This document shows, piece by piece, positions 29,489 to 40,600 of a stretch of DNA of 64,000 nucleotides. The stretch is from positions 30,392,626-30,456,625 of the forward strand of contig JBBMOA010000009.1 of assembly GCA_037954235.1 (NCBI GenBank), written 5' to 3'. The translations under genes were made by a program, and so were the position numbers. The DNA comes from Aulostomus chinensis (lineage: Eukaryota > Chordata > Actinopteri > Syngnathiformes > Aulostomidae). Numbering within the stretch: the first letter of the stretch is position 1; each line of letters starts with the position of its first letter. Below the pieces are notes generated by a model. It had not been told where the DNA came from. It worked only from the letters and a program-made list of their open reading frames with translations, and did no database searches.

Positions 29489-30978
29489 AGGCCTCATGTA
29501 TCAATGCGGTTTACGCAAGAAAAACTTGCGTACGCCAGGATCGACGCCCATGTTCAGATGTATCAACGCAAAATGTTCGTCGATTCTTGCACTGATTCAT
29601 GCCAACTCCGGAGGTTCCGTAAAAGTTGGCGGAAAGCTGATTCTTGCGTTAACTGCACTTTGGTCCATTGGCGACACCCTGTGGCGGTGTTTGGTAACTG
29701 ACATTATTTGGTAACCACACATACCTGTACATCGGGCACAAAAAAAGCTTTCCAGCAGGAGATGGCGGACCGTTCCGGGGTGAGTCACCTGCCCTGGGTG
29801 GTGGACCTGAACATTGAATAATATTATATTAAATATTAAAGCGCAATTTGCAGCAATAACCGGATTCTCCAATGTATTCGGAGCCACTGACAACGCTCAT
29901 GTTGCCATAGAAGCGCCATCCCAAGAGGAACATGCTTACGTCCATCGTAAGGGTTTTCACTCCATCAATGAGCAGATCATCGATACGCAGAGGCTGGAGG
30001 GATGGACGCCGATCCCGGCCGGGCAGCCGTCCTCACACGCCAGAATTTCATTTCCACAGTGTGAAAGGGTAAGAAGTGATTACACGATTCATGAAGCCAG
30101 ATTAATTTATTTTGTCCACGAAACGTTCCAGAACATTTATCAGGCAGTCGAGCCGCTCATTGTCCCCGTTATTCCCCAAATAATGTCCTCCTGTGACTAC
30201 AGGACCGCCTGTGTGAGGATGGGCTGGCCCGAATGCCGCTGGTCCTGGTGGATGACTGAGCCAGTGGGGGTGCTGCACATTGGCGGCATGGCTGATGGAT
30301 CATTCTGTGTGTTTGTTGCCTTTACATCTGTGGCAAAGCAGGTGGAAATGTTGCGTAAGAACATCGTTCAGTAAAGGAGGAGCCAACACTTTTCTACTGT
30401 CGTCATCAAACCTGAAACACGTAGCGACTCGTTCTTTCCGTCAGTAGAAGAGGTTCAGATGTATGAACATGATGATCAACAACACTGCTGATGAGAAGGG
30501 AACTTTAGCCAATAACAGGTCCCACCACTGTTTTCATCTTGCGGGGGGCGTGGCTCTGAACCCACCTCGTTCACCCTCTCACTTCTCATCCACTCTCAAC
30601 CTTCATTGTTCATCCTGACACCACTGGACAGGCTGACCAACAGAATCTGCTGTCTCTCCTCCACCTCTCCTACCAGCACCTCCAGCTCCACGCCGTGAAC
30701 CTCTTTTTCTTTGACATTGTTTTGGGAGCGCCGACAGCTGAGACCCTATTTAAATGAATTTGCGTATTTATAGGTGGGTGTAACGGGGGCGGGCCCGGTC
30801 ACTCCGACATCTGCGCTCAATTCCACGCTGATTGGGATGTATCAAGGAAACGTGCGTGGATTCCGGCACTCACACAGATTGAGACATCTGCATTTTTTTG
30901 TGCGTATGCAACTTTTGCGATTCTTGCGACCGCAGTTTTTTAGTATGAGATCCACGCAAGTATTCATACATGAGGCCC
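29489..30978 (+). mobile_element. PIF/Harbinger element nested in the outer one
   Basis: Ends are inverted: left AGGCCTCATGTATCAATG at 29489, right (reverse complement) GGGCCTCATGTATGAATA ending at about 30978. Subterminal sequence is rich in TTGCG/CGCAA words. It contains part of a Harbinger DDE transposase on the plus strand, opposite to the outer element. The 3-bp target duplication usual for the superfamily is not unambiguous. Confidence 0.7.
29823..30020 (+). pseudogene. Harbinger DDE transposase fragment
   Basis: The plus strand reads AQFAAITGFSNVFGATDNAH and then VAIEAPSQEEHAYVHRKGFH and SINEQII, the first catalytic Asp block (family form GAIDCTHVAI) of HARBI1-like transposases. The frame then runs into unrelated sequence to 30374. 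The second and third catalytic residues are not seen, so it is incomplete. Confidence 0.7.
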
Positions 30979-31127
30979 CTGCTCCAGACAAGGTTAACTT
31001 TGCCACTTCAGTTACCATGGTGATCTAGCCAGGTTAAAAGAGAGCCACCTTAGTGACATTGAAAACCTTGGCTTTAGTCTTAACATACCTTGAAAACCCA
31101 CTAATCTTGCTTCATAGTGCACCCCTC

Positions 31128-31457
31128 TGGTCTGTCTCAGTCCTGCTCCTGGTGTCTCTCCTCCTACCAGCTCCTTCCTGCCTCCCCAGTCTCCAGCAGG
31201 CCCTTGTTTCATCATCAGTTGAGTGTATTTGAATTTATTCAACAAAACAAAAGCTTGACTGAAAAAGCAATCCAAAAACTCAAAAAGGCACTTGCACCCA
31301 AACAGAGGCTAGAAAACAAGTGAGGTGACAAGATGCAATAGGACCAACAAACTTAAACACACTCAACTGATGATGAAACAAGAGCCAGCTGGAGACTGGG
31401 GAGGCAGGAAGGAGCTGGTAGGAGGAGAGACACCAGGAGTAGGACTGGGACAGACCA
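31128..31457. repeat. Inverted repeat with about 100-bp arms
   Basis: Left arm 31128-31227 (starts GGTCTGTCTCAGTCCTG) pairs with right arm 31358-31457 (ends GGACTGGGACAGACC) with few mismatches around a 130-base loop. The sequence resembles a fish LTR-type repeat in two opposite copies. A transcript would fold into a long hairpin. Confidence 0.75.
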
Positions 31458-31794
31458 GGACTGATTAACCAACAAGACCCAGGTAAAGCTCTCAAAACAG
31501 TTGGGAAACTGACAAGACCCAAAGAGACAAGTATCAAAGACACAGGAGGGAAGAGCTGACAAAATAAAGTAGGAACTGAACACTAGAGAACTACTACAGA
31601 AACACAAGCTAGGAAATACTGGTGAAACACAAGAACTAAGAGACTAAAAAATCTCTAATACAAACTGGAAATTTGTACTTGAGAGTACTTGAGTTGCTTA
31701 TTTGAGACAGTCCATATGGGACTGTGACACCATGGGCATGAGAGCGGATGGAGAGCAGTTCACAGAACAGCAAGTTTATCACACACATATTAAG

Positions 31795-31926
31795 TCATCA
31801 AGTCAAGTCAGTTTTATTTGTATAGAACCAAATCAGAACAAAAGTTATATCATGACACTTTACGAGTGCCACACTCATTCAATGAATTTACACCCAACAA
31901 TTCTCCATGAGCAAGGACATCCTGCA
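31795..31926 (-). mobile_element. LINE 3' end fragment, antisense
   Basis: Starts TCAAGTCAAGTCAGTTTTA, the reverse complement of a LINE 3' tail with (TTGAC)n, and continues through AAAGTTATATCATGACAC. The same tail with better preservation is at 63277. Confidence 0.7.
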
Positions 31927-33171
31927 TATTACGCACAGAGCTGGTCAGGGGAGTGGCCATGTTCACCCAACTGTCAGATGCTTGTGAACTTTGCACAATG
32001 TCTGACGATGTACATTCGAAAAAGAAAATATTTTTATGTTTGTTTTCATAGGTGTGGCGTGTCACATGGAACTGTGGGTGATATTTACCCTTCATAGGTC
32101 ATGCTAACAGGATAATCAAAGAGCTGACAGAAATCCTTTCCCTTGCATTGCTGTGTTGGTGGGGGAAAAGAAGATGCGACATATGTTGTGTCAGTAAGCA
32201 ACAGTGATACATCAGAAATTCAACAGAAATGGCAAATCACCAAAGATGTGTAAGTGGTCATGGGAAAGAGCGCCATCAATAATCTATTGCCTCAGCCATG
32301 TCCAGCTGCTGCAGGCTGGCTGAGACTTTGTTTGGTCTGCTTCAGAGTGGGAGCATCAAGGGACTGGAAGACACATGATCTGAGACCTCAGGAATACAAG
32401 AGAAAAGAGGAAAGGAGAGTGATGAAAACTATGTCCATGCTTGGTCACTAACCCTAGGAGACTGAAATTTACTCTTCTGTTTCTCTGCTAGTGAATGACA
32501 GATAGGACAGTCTAGACAACCCTACAAGTCCCTGACAGTAAATATCACTTTCGTCATGATAACAGGCACAGTGAACCTTTAACCTTGCCTGTGTTACCTG
32601 GTAGAGACCCGCTGACAGAACAAAGCTCTGAGGCCACCCACTTTGTGAATGGCTTCAGTTCTGTAAGTAAATTTCACATCTATGTTCTTTAAAATTTCAG
32701 AAAAACCTTCTAGCAAGATGTTTTAGCCTGAAACAAAAGCAACCATGAACCAGATTCTTCATTCTGACCAAAAGAATAACTAAGAAAACAGAAAAACGCA
32801 AAGACAAAAGCCACATGTAAATGATATAAGCAACTGAAGAGTTCTGTGGTAACTCGACAGCTAGCCTGAGGTTTGTGGTGGAACCATTTCCAGTGTCACA
32901 GTAGTAGTAGCTAACTTCTCTGTGGGAACTGATGTAACAAAGGTTTAGTTATAACAAGGTTGATATTGTGAGGTTTTGTTGTCATAGCCCAAATGCAGAG
33001 ATGGCAAGGTGGTAGGATGCAAATACCTTAAATGTGTAGGATACAAAAATAAACCCTAACAAGACTAATTTAACTTTGGCAAAACAATTAACGGTGGTAA
33101 CAGGAGGATCTGAAAATAATTTAATCTGATGACCAAACTAAAACACAAACCCAGCTAATAACCCAGCAAGC
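31927..33171. other. Non-coding stretch, nothing recognised
   Basis: No exon or named element. Ordinary AT-rich sequence. Confidence 0.4.
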
Positions 33172-33432
33172 GGGCTGCATGGCTCAGGGGTAGAGTGGCC
33201 ATCTAGCAACCGAAGGGTTGCTGGTTCGATCCCCGACCCCGGTGACCATGTCCAAGTGTCCTTGAGCAAGATACTGAACCCATAATTGCTCCTGATGAGT
33301 AGGTTGGCGCCTTGCATGGCAGCCTCCACCATCAGTGTGTGTGTGTGTGAAAGGGTGAATGAGATGACACTGTAAAGTGCTTTGAGTGCTGCTAAGGTAT
33401 AAAAGCGCTCTATAAAATTGAGTCCATTTACC
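33172..33432 (+). mobile_element. tRNA-like SINE
   Basis: The head has an A-box-like TGGCTCAGGGGTAGAGTGG (33180-33198) and a B-box GGTTCGATCC (33223-33232), the two internal promoter elements of tRNA-derived SINEs. The body includes AAGTGTCCTTGAGCAAGATA and a GT run; the end is AAAGCGCTCTATAAAATTGA followed by GTCCATTTACC. A common fish repeat; I cannot name the exact family. It does not fold as a functional tRNA. Confidence 0.65.
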
Positions 33433-33469
33433 AAGACTCATTAAAATAAATAGTTTCATTTTTAACCCA

Positions 33470-33590
33470 AGGAGGACACGAGGGCAGGAGGGAGATGATA
33501 AGAGGAGAAATACCAGGAACAGGATTGATTAACTGATGAGACACAGGTAATTCACCCAAGGCAGGAAACAAAGACAGGAGGCTAATATTA
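33470..33590 (-). repeat. LTR-like repeat fragment
   Basis: Contains GATTAACTGATGAGACACAG and GGCAGGAAACAAAGACAGGA, words also found in degenerate form at 31.4-31.6 kb. Probably an antisense LTR fragment; no ends visible. Confidence 0.4.
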
Positions 33591-34100
33591 AATGATCACA
33601 ACTACTTTTCAGCCTGGTCTTGAATGTGATTTTCTCCTCTGGTATACTGTTGAGCTTCAGTATAAGGGAATAAGAAGCTGCAAATCTAACCCAAAAAATA
33701 TATAAAAAACAAACCCAAACAACACTGGTTAAAAAGCTCATCTCACCTCATCTAATGTGATTGATCATTAACTTTACATGAACTGACCTGGTCTGACGTA
33801 CTTCACTCTTTCTAGGCTCATTCAACAGCACAAACTCTCTGTACTAATAAAATATGGCTTTCAAGCAAGACATCCAAATCGAGATTTTACATGATCCAAC
33901 TATTATAAACTGAATTATCAATATAACCTTTTGGACATTTTACCCTTGTGTTTTGTGACATTGGCAAATTCAGTGAGAAAAAATTGTCAAACTGATCTGA
34001 AGACTCATTAGTGAACCAACCCAACTGAACCATGCTTAACTCTGTGTGTGCACTTCCTGCTTCCCCCCAAATCCCCCCCCCCCCATGTATTAAAACACAC
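33591..34100. other. Non-coding stretch, nothing recognised
   Basis: No feature apart from a C run at about 34073-34084. Confidence 0.4.
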
Positions 34101-34139
34101 CTATTTTGGAATTAAAGGAACCACACTAAACTGGTTCAG

Positions 34140-35110
34140 GTCACATTTACTAGGTCATCTCAGGTGGTACTAGTTAATGATGGTTCCTCTTAGACCACTA
34201 CAGTCAGTTATGGTGTTCTACAAGGGTCTGTGCTTGGACCAGTCCTCTTCACCCTGTACCTGCTTCCTCTAGGTCACATGATCAGGAAACACTCCATTAA
34301 TGTTCACTGCTATGCAGATGACGCTCAGCTGAACTCATCAATGATCCACATGGAACAAACCAGCTGACTGAACTGGAGGCCTGTCTGAAGGACAGGAAAC
34401 ATGGAGGACCATCATTTCCTTTATTAAACTCTGATAAACTGAAGTTCTTGTCCTGGGCCCAAAACACCTTAGAGACACCCTATCTAATGAGACAGGTACC
34501 CTTGAAGGCACCACCCTGGCCCCCAGCATGACCCTAAGGAACCTAGGAGTTCTCTTTGACCAGGATCTGTCCTTTAACGCCCACATTAAGCAAATTTCTA
34601 GGACTTCTTTCTTCCATCTACGTAACATCGTTAAGATCAGACACATCCTGTCTCACGAAGATGCAGAAAAACTAGTCCCTGCTTTTGTCACTACCAGGCT
34701 GGATTACTGCACCTCCCTCCTACCAGGCTGGACTAATAAGTCCCTAAAGACTCTCCAGCTGGTCCAGAATGCTGCTGCCCCCCTGACTAGAACTGGTAGC
34801 AGAGACCAGGTCTCTCCTGGACTGCTTCTCTGCATGGCTCCCTGTCAGATTCAGAACAGAATTTAAAATTCTTCTTCTACCATCAAAGTCCTCAACAATC
34901 AGGCTCCTTCATCCCTGACAGAGCTCCTAGTCCCCTATGATCCAGCTAGAACGCTTCACTCCCAGGATGCAGGGTTCCTGCTGGTTCCTAGAGTTCTAAC
35001 AGTAGAATGGAGCCAGAGCCTTCAGCTATCAGGCTCCCCTCCTGTGGAACCGTCTCCCAGTTTCAGTCCAGGACCCAGACCCCCTCTCTAGGTTTAAGAG
35101 CAGACTTAAC
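34140..35110 (+). pseudogene. LINE reverse transcriptase C-terminal portion, broken
   Basis: Visible blocks in order: LGPVLFTLYLLPLGHMIRKH, then CYADDAQLNSS (catalytic YADD kept, about 34307-34340), then MTLRNLGVLFDQDLSFNAHI (34528-34587), FFHLRNIVKIR, TTRLDYCTSLLPG, and LQLVQNAAAPLTRT. Frame changes and a stop between them prevent expression. The order matches the palm-thumb-C-terminal part of CR1-type ORF2. Confidence 0.8.
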
Positions 35111-35423
35111 ACCTCCTTGTTGATCAGGCTTATAGTCAGGACTGCTTAGGCTGGCCCTTAGATCTGCTGCTATAGGCTCAGACTGCTGGGGATCTCCCAT
35201 GATGCACTGGGCTTCTCTCTCCTCCTTTCTGTCCTCCTGTTCTCATATGTGTGACTAACTCGTCTTTTTCAAGGAGACAGGAAAGTCACACCTACTATTT
35301 CTTACTTGCTTCTATGGAGTTTTTCCTCAGTCCATGTGAGGGTCTAAGGGCAGAGGATGTTGTTATGATGCCATGTGAAGGCTGGTGACAAACTGTTTGT
35401 GAAAACGGGCTATACAAATAAAA

Positions 35424-35455
35424 TTGCCTTGCCTTGCCTTGCCTTGCCTTGCCTT
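35424..35455 (+). repeat. (TTGCC)n LINE tail
   Basis: About six tandem TTGCC units at the 3' end of the LINE copy. Short tandem tails are characteristic of L2-group 3' ends. Confidence 0.85.
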
Positions 35456-35456
35456 C

Positions 35457-36468
35457 TGTCTTGTCTTTCACCAAAACCACCAAATGCGACCAAAATATTT
35501 TCTTTTTTCAGTTCGTGGAGCCGGTCATTTTCAAGCTGCTCGTCTGCCCCACCGTAATTATTTCCAGGATATCATTACAGTTCCTAAGTCCCTTCACGGT
35601 CTCCCTGGGGGAAAGCAGAATTCCAATTTCAGATTCTCACGTGGAGCACTTATTACCGCTAGACCTCCACTCCCTCCCTCCCAGGCCCAAAGCAACTCAC
35701 CTCTCAATTCTTTTTTCCTCATTACCTTCCTACCCATTTCTTTGGTCCTTTAAGAAATTTTCTAAACTGCAGGTAATCTGTGCTTAATTATCTAGACATA
35801 CTAGTCTGTCCTCTGTGTCTCATTTTGTCCTTTTTTCCCTCTCTTTTCATTCTTCATGAAAGTCTTCTGTGTTGCCTCATCATGCCCCTGACGTCTCTGA
35901 TTCTGGACCCTATCACTTTTTCCTCCACTGCCTTGCTTGTTTTGACAAGGTGGCACTACAGGGCTCACCTTCCTTATAACTAACTGCTCTCTCACCTGCA
36001 GGGTTCCTGACTGTTTGAACCTGGCCCACTGCTGTTGCCTGACAGATTTATGACTGGAGAGAGTCAGATAAAAAAAAGTCTTCCATAAGCCTTTAAAAGC
36101 CATTTCTATTAACGAGCAAGCCTGCTTTGAGGCCCATCTTTTTTGCATATATGCTTTCATGAAACCATTATCTAGTTACCTGGCAGGTCTTAAGGGCTCA
36201 GTGGTGCGGGAATGATGGATGATGCTTTTGTGGCTACTGATGAGGGTCACAGGACCGATATGATACTTCCAGCCCAAGGGCCAAACGGGTCATTCCTAGA
36301 CACGGTCAGCTCCGAGCCAGCACTGGTAATTATATTATGAAGGCAGACACAATTTTCAAGGCTGAGTGTTGGCCTCTAATCCTGTTTGCCATGAGGGAGT
36401 CTGCTATGTAGATATAGTTTAATTCTTTCATTTGCACAGATAACTGAAGTGATTAAATCTTATTGGGC
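35457..36468. other. Non-coding stretch, nothing recognised
   Basis: C/T-rich to about 36000, then ordinary. Reading frames are low-complexity; no exon is supported. Confidence 0.4.
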
Positions 36469-36835
36469 ACAATCACATGTGGGGCGGCCCGGTGGAGCAG
36501 TGGTCCTCACGTTGGCCCCCCAGCAAGAAGGTTGTGGGTGGAGCCCCGGCTGCAGCACGGGGTCTTTCTGGGTGAGTCTCCATGTTCTCCCTGTTCCTGC
36601 TGGGTTCTCTCTGGTTCTCCAGCTTCCTCCACAGTCCAAAGACATCAAGAGGGACCAGGTTAATCCAGACTCTAAATTGACCGTAGGCGTGGCTGGGAGA
36701 GCCAATGGTTGTCTGTCTCTATGTGTTGGCCCTGCCATGGACTGGTGACCCGTCCAGGGGAAGGCTGCTGGGATAGGCTGGATGGATGGATGGATGGATG
36801 AATGGAGAGATGGATGGATGGATGGACAATCATGT
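36469..36835 (+). mobile_element. SINE-like retroposon (family A) with (GGAT)n tail
   Basis: Head GGGGCGGCCCGGTGGAGCAG at about 36481, tail (GGAT)n ending at 36825. Flanks share ACAATCA (36469-36475 and 36826-36832), which extends to ACAATCACATGT against ACAATCATGT if one 2-base indel is allowed. Contains the subfamily word TAAATTGACCGTAGGCGTGG. Confidence 0.75.
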
Positions 36836-37474
36836 CTGTTAAGGTAAAAGGCTTTAAACTTAGGTAATGACAAAACCACATGCAAGTAACTATTCATCCT
36901 CAGGCATTTTTCAAAGCACATTATGTTCATAAAAAATTAACAGTTCTCCATGTTTTTTTAAATAAAGTTGTTCGATAATGTTTTTAATGTGTGTTGTTTT
37001 TAATTATTATTACTGTTTTGAATTATTTTTGTCTTTGGGCTAAAATAAACCAAATAGTGTAAGTCAAATCCCTTTGACACTGTATGATATGATCTGTATT
37101 GCTTGACATGGAAAAAATACATGTAAAATCACAGCTAAAAATAGCCCACTCTTAATTTTTCATCATGGTCCATGAAATACGTCTTGTGAGCATTTGAGTA
37201 CTTTTTTATATGATGTAAGGCTTTAAAAGGTTATAAAAAAACTCCTAGTGGTAAACAGTGTGTTGCTGTGTGAATGAAAGACAACCAGCAATAACGCTAC
37301 ATTTTGTCCTGACCCTCACCCTATTTGTGACGTCTACATAAAATCACAATCATATTTACAGAATGGTTTGTGCTACACAGTTCTTGCTAAATATACTTTA
37401 ACGTGAGGTTTGGAGTTCGCTGTCTAGCCTCTGTGACCCCTGTAAGGAGACTGTCTTGGTTTTTTACCTCCACT
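36836..37474. other. Non-coding stretch, nothing recognised
   Basis: AT-rich with no exon or element recognised. Confidence 0.4.
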
Positions 37475-37859
37475 GGTCATGTCAATCCCTGTCTTGTGTT
37501 CCTGTTTTACTTTGTAGTTTGTGTCCTGTCTTCCTGTGCTCCTTCCTTTGATTACCTCATGTGTCTCACCTGCATTGATCGCACCACTTGTGTCTTGTTT
37601 CCCCAGTGTATTTAACCTCTGTGTTTCCCTTTGTCCGTGTGGGTCCTTGTCAGAGTTTGGTTGTCAGTTGTTCTCAGATTATGTTGTTAGTGTTATTCTC
37701 AGTCTCATGTTCTCTCCCTTGTGTTCCCAGTTTTCCCAGCTTTTGTTTCCTTTGCTACTTTGTATTTGCTCTTCAGTTGGAACTTTGAGTTCTTTCGTTG
37801 AACACTCCTTGCCTCCGTCTGCGTTTGGGTCATATACCCCGCCCTCACGTGACAGGTCA
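37475..37859 (+). mobile_element. Second solo LTR with 5-bp target duplication
   Basis: LTR 37480-37854 begins TGTCAATCCCTGTCTTGTG, ends CTCACGTGACA, and is flanked by GGTCA (37475-37479 and 37855-37859). It shares CCTCATGTGTCTCACCTG and GTGTATTTAACCTCT with the LTR at 9177-9555, so the two belong to one family. At 375 bases it is of the same length class. Confidence 0.85.
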
Positions 37860-38510
37860 CTCAACACAAACTTACCACAGCAAATCATAACTTCTGACCT
37901 TTCCCCCTTGACCTCTGTCCCATACGTCATCAGAAACCACTTGGACATGCCTCTGATCTGATCTGTGATGATGTGGCATCTGCTGCAATCCTAATTGATT
38001 TATACAACAAACACTTATTACAGATTAATGGGTACATGGCTCTTCTTATACTTCACCTGTTGTGTACTTTGTCGTATAGTGGTATTTTATTTTACCTCAT
38101 GGTGAGAGGGCCTGCTGGGTCTCGGTGGGTAAGCCGCACTTGTGTAAAGACTATAGTTGTACTCGCAGGTACGTGGGGGAATATTACCACTGATCAACAA
38201 TCTCTTACTGACTTTTGCTTCTATTACGTATTACTCAACAAAAAAGGCTGGTAAATCTGTCATTCTCAGGAGTAAGGCATAGAAATGTGGTTATAGAGAA
38301 CAACAGATTCAATGAAGGAAAAATTACATATTATTTTAATAGAAGATAATGGAGGTGAACCTCCTCAACAAACTGAGAAAAAAAAATACAGCAAAAGCCC
38401 ATACTGTATATATATATATCTAGAGGCCACTCTAGAATGCATGCCTAATGTCATCAGATCTGGTTCTGGCTTTGGATCAATTCCAAAATCAACTTACTCC
38501 TCAACACAAA
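37860..38510. other. Non-coding stretch, nothing recognised
   Basis: No exon or element recognised. A short (TA)n run lies near 38407-38420. Confidence 0.4.
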
Positions 38511-38908
38511 TAACCAAGTATCCATCCATCGTCATCTTCCGCTTATTCCTACACATTAAGGGTCACGGGGGGGCTGGAGCCTATCCCAGCATCAACGGGC
38601 GAGAGGCAGGGTTCACCCTGGACAGGTCGCCAGTCCATCACAGGGCCAACATAGAGAGACAAACAACCATTCACACTCACATTCATACCTATGGTCAATT
38701 TAGAGAATCAATCAGCCTCGTCCCCAAATTGCATGTCTTTGGATGGTGGGAGGAAGCCGGAGTACCCGGAGAGAACCCACACAGACACTGGGAGAACATG
38801 CAAACTCCACACAGAAAGATCCCATGCCCGAGCCGGGATTTGAACCCGCAACGTTCTTGCTGTGAGGCCATAGTGCCAACCACTGCACCACCGTGCAGCC
38901 CTAACCAA
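38511..38908 (-). mobile_element. SINE-like retroposon (family A)
   Basis: Copy 38518-38901 between TAACCAA repeats (38511-38517 and 38902-38908). The tail (as TCCATCCATC) is at the left and the head (CACTGCACCACCGTGCAGCC) at the right, so it is minus-oriented. Same subfamily as the copies at 6.3 and 57.1 kb. Confidence 0.75.
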
Positions 38909-39221
38909 ATCTCATCAAAATGCATTTAAGTCTTTATGTTTTATCCTGCATAGCATTAAAAACAAGTTTCAAAAAAACTGATAATAAGAAGGTAAAAAAT
39001 ATCCTTGAATCATAATTTAGAGGCTCATTCTGGTAGCTCACTGCAATGCCAGCCAGGCCTTTGAGACAAAAAAGTCAATTGGAAAACTGAAGCTAGTGAA
39101 GGAAAGCTCATGTTGGTATTATATCATGCTTCCCAGTTCAAGCTTGGCAGCTGCATCTCAGTCTCCCAGGACTGAAAAATGATGTCTTTGCAAAAACTGC
39201 ATGAAAATATTCCTGATGCAT
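38909..39221. other. Short non-coding spacer
   Basis: Nothing recognised between two SINE-like copies. Confidence 0.4.
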
Positions 39222-39504
39222 CCCCCTGGACAGGTCACCAGTCCATGGCAGGGCCAACACATAGAGACAGACAACCATTGGCTCTCCCAGCCACGCCTAC
39301 GGTCAATTCAGAGTCTGGATTAACCTGGTCCCTCTTGATGTCTTTGGACTGTGGAGGAAGCTGGAGTACCAGAGAGAACCCAGCAGGAACAGGGAGAACA
39401 TGGAGACTCACCCAGAAAGACCCTGTGCTGCAGCCGGGGCTCCACCCACAACCTTCTTGCTGGGGGGCCACAGGGAGGACCACTGCTCCACCGGGCCACC
39501 CTGC
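39222..39504 (-). mobile_element. SINE-like retroposon (family A), tail-truncated
   Basis: Starts at CCCTGGACAGGTCACCAGTC and runs to the head (CACTGCTCCACCGGGCCACC). The (GGAT)n tail portion is missing. Closest to the copies at 36.5, 52.1 and 60.1 kb by the word ATTGGCTCTCCCAGCCACGC. Confidence 0.7.
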
Positions 39505-40004
39505 CTTTTAACATGTGATATAAAACATAAGTACTTACAGAGGCTTCTGCCTGTAATTTTTCAGTCATTACCATTACATGTTAATTTTCTTTATGCTGTT
39601 ATCTACATAATAACATATTCTACATAAGAGTGTATACTGTCAGTACTTTCGTGCTTGTTTTACTGTGTGTGATGACGGAATCAAACACACGACTACTGCA
39701 GTACTACTACCACTAATAAAAAGACTCAAAGGTTCTTAACAGTTGGTGCCATATGCTGAAATAAAGAACCAACAGGAGACATATAATAACCAGGCCATGA
39801 GTACACTCGGGGCATAGTGTTTACATATACTTATATATACTTAATCAGGGTGAAGTGTTAAAGTGCTGTACTGATGTGTGCAGAAATTATATTGTTTGGA
39901 AGTTATCCAGACTGACTGTGAAGAAGTGTGGTTAACACTCATCTATATGTCATCAAAGTTTGAAAGTATCTAGCCATCCATGCAAGGTTAGGGTTAGCTT
40001 GAAA
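39505..40004. other. Non-coding stretch, nothing recognised
   Basis: No feature recognised. Confidence 0.4.
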
Positions 40005-40063
40005 CTGGAACAGTCTTGCTGTGAGGTGACAGTGCTAACCACCACACCACTGTGCTGCCCTGA
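40005..40063 (-). mobile_element. SINE-like family A, head fragment only
   Basis: Antisense head, including CTTGCTGTGAGGTGACAGTG and CTAACCACCACACCACTGTG. Only about 60 bases remain. Confidence 0.6.
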
Positions 40064-40139
40064 AAGTATCTACTGTATAATAAAAGTGGGCAAAGCCTCC
40101 AGGCCTGACAATTGCAGCCAAAGCCTCAGAACTGCACTC

Positions 40140-40600
40140 TGTTTAGTGGCCAACAGGGGGCAACCTCCATGGTTGCCATTACATTACCCTGATGAGTTTG
40201 ATGGGCTCAATTGGGTTGATTGCTTCCTGTCCTGGACCAACTACTCGCTCCGTCCTGCCCTGTGTTTCTGTCTCTTCTCTGCCCCTCCCTATATCTTTCT
40301 CTCCTCTTATCCCCTTGCCCCCTCACCTCTCTATTGCCTCTCCTCCCCCACCCTCATCTCTCTCCTCCCCCTCTCAACCTCAAATGCTTGAGGCAGATGG
40401 CCGCCTTCTCTGAGCCCACTTTTGCCTGATGTTTCTCCCTGTTAAAGGGAGTTTTTTTCTTGCCAGCTTCGCCAAGTGCTTGCTCATGTGGGAATGTTGG
40501 GTCTCTTTCATTTGAATTAATGAGTGAGGTTCTAGACCTGCTCTTGAGATGGCTTTTGTTGTGATTTGAGGCCACATAAATAAAGATTGATTGATTGATT
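40140..40600 (+). mobile_element. LINE 3' UTR fragment (CR1/L2/Rex1 group)
   Basis: Contains the stereotyped 3' UTR words TGTTTCTCCCTGTTAAAGGG, GCCAAGTGCTTGCTCATGTG and TTTTGTTGTGATTTGAGGCC. It ends AAATAAAG(ATTG)n at 40600. No coding part is left. The left limit is approximate. Confidence 0.7.

Larger units (their letters stand above)
29161..31110 (-). mobile_element. PIF/Harbinger remnant (outer element)
   Basis: The minus strand carries the N-terminal part of a Harbinger transposase at 29447-29202. The sequence on both sides of the inner insertion (about 29448-29488 and 30979-31110) reads as one continuous Harbinger upstream region, including AACATAACC/CTGCTCCAG and GTTACCATGGTGATCTAGCC. 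The catalytic part of the transposase and a clear second terminus are missing. Boundaries are approximate. Confidence 0.6.
34105..35456 (+). mobile_element. CR1/L2-group LINE, 5'-truncated copy with 3' tail
   Basis: Same family as the antisense element at 25.9-28.8 kb. It starts inside reverse transcriptase, runs through the polymerase thumb and C-terminus and a 3' UTR (GGAGTTTTTCCTCAGTCCA), and finishes GGGCTATACAAATAAAATTG followed by (CCTTG)n at 35424-35455. This is the normal 5'-truncated outcome of target-primed reverse transcription. Confidence 0.85.

Noticed and set aside
33180..33250. Possible tRNA gene
   Set aside because: A and B boxes are present, but no consistent acceptor and anticodon stems form and the sequence continues into a SINE body.
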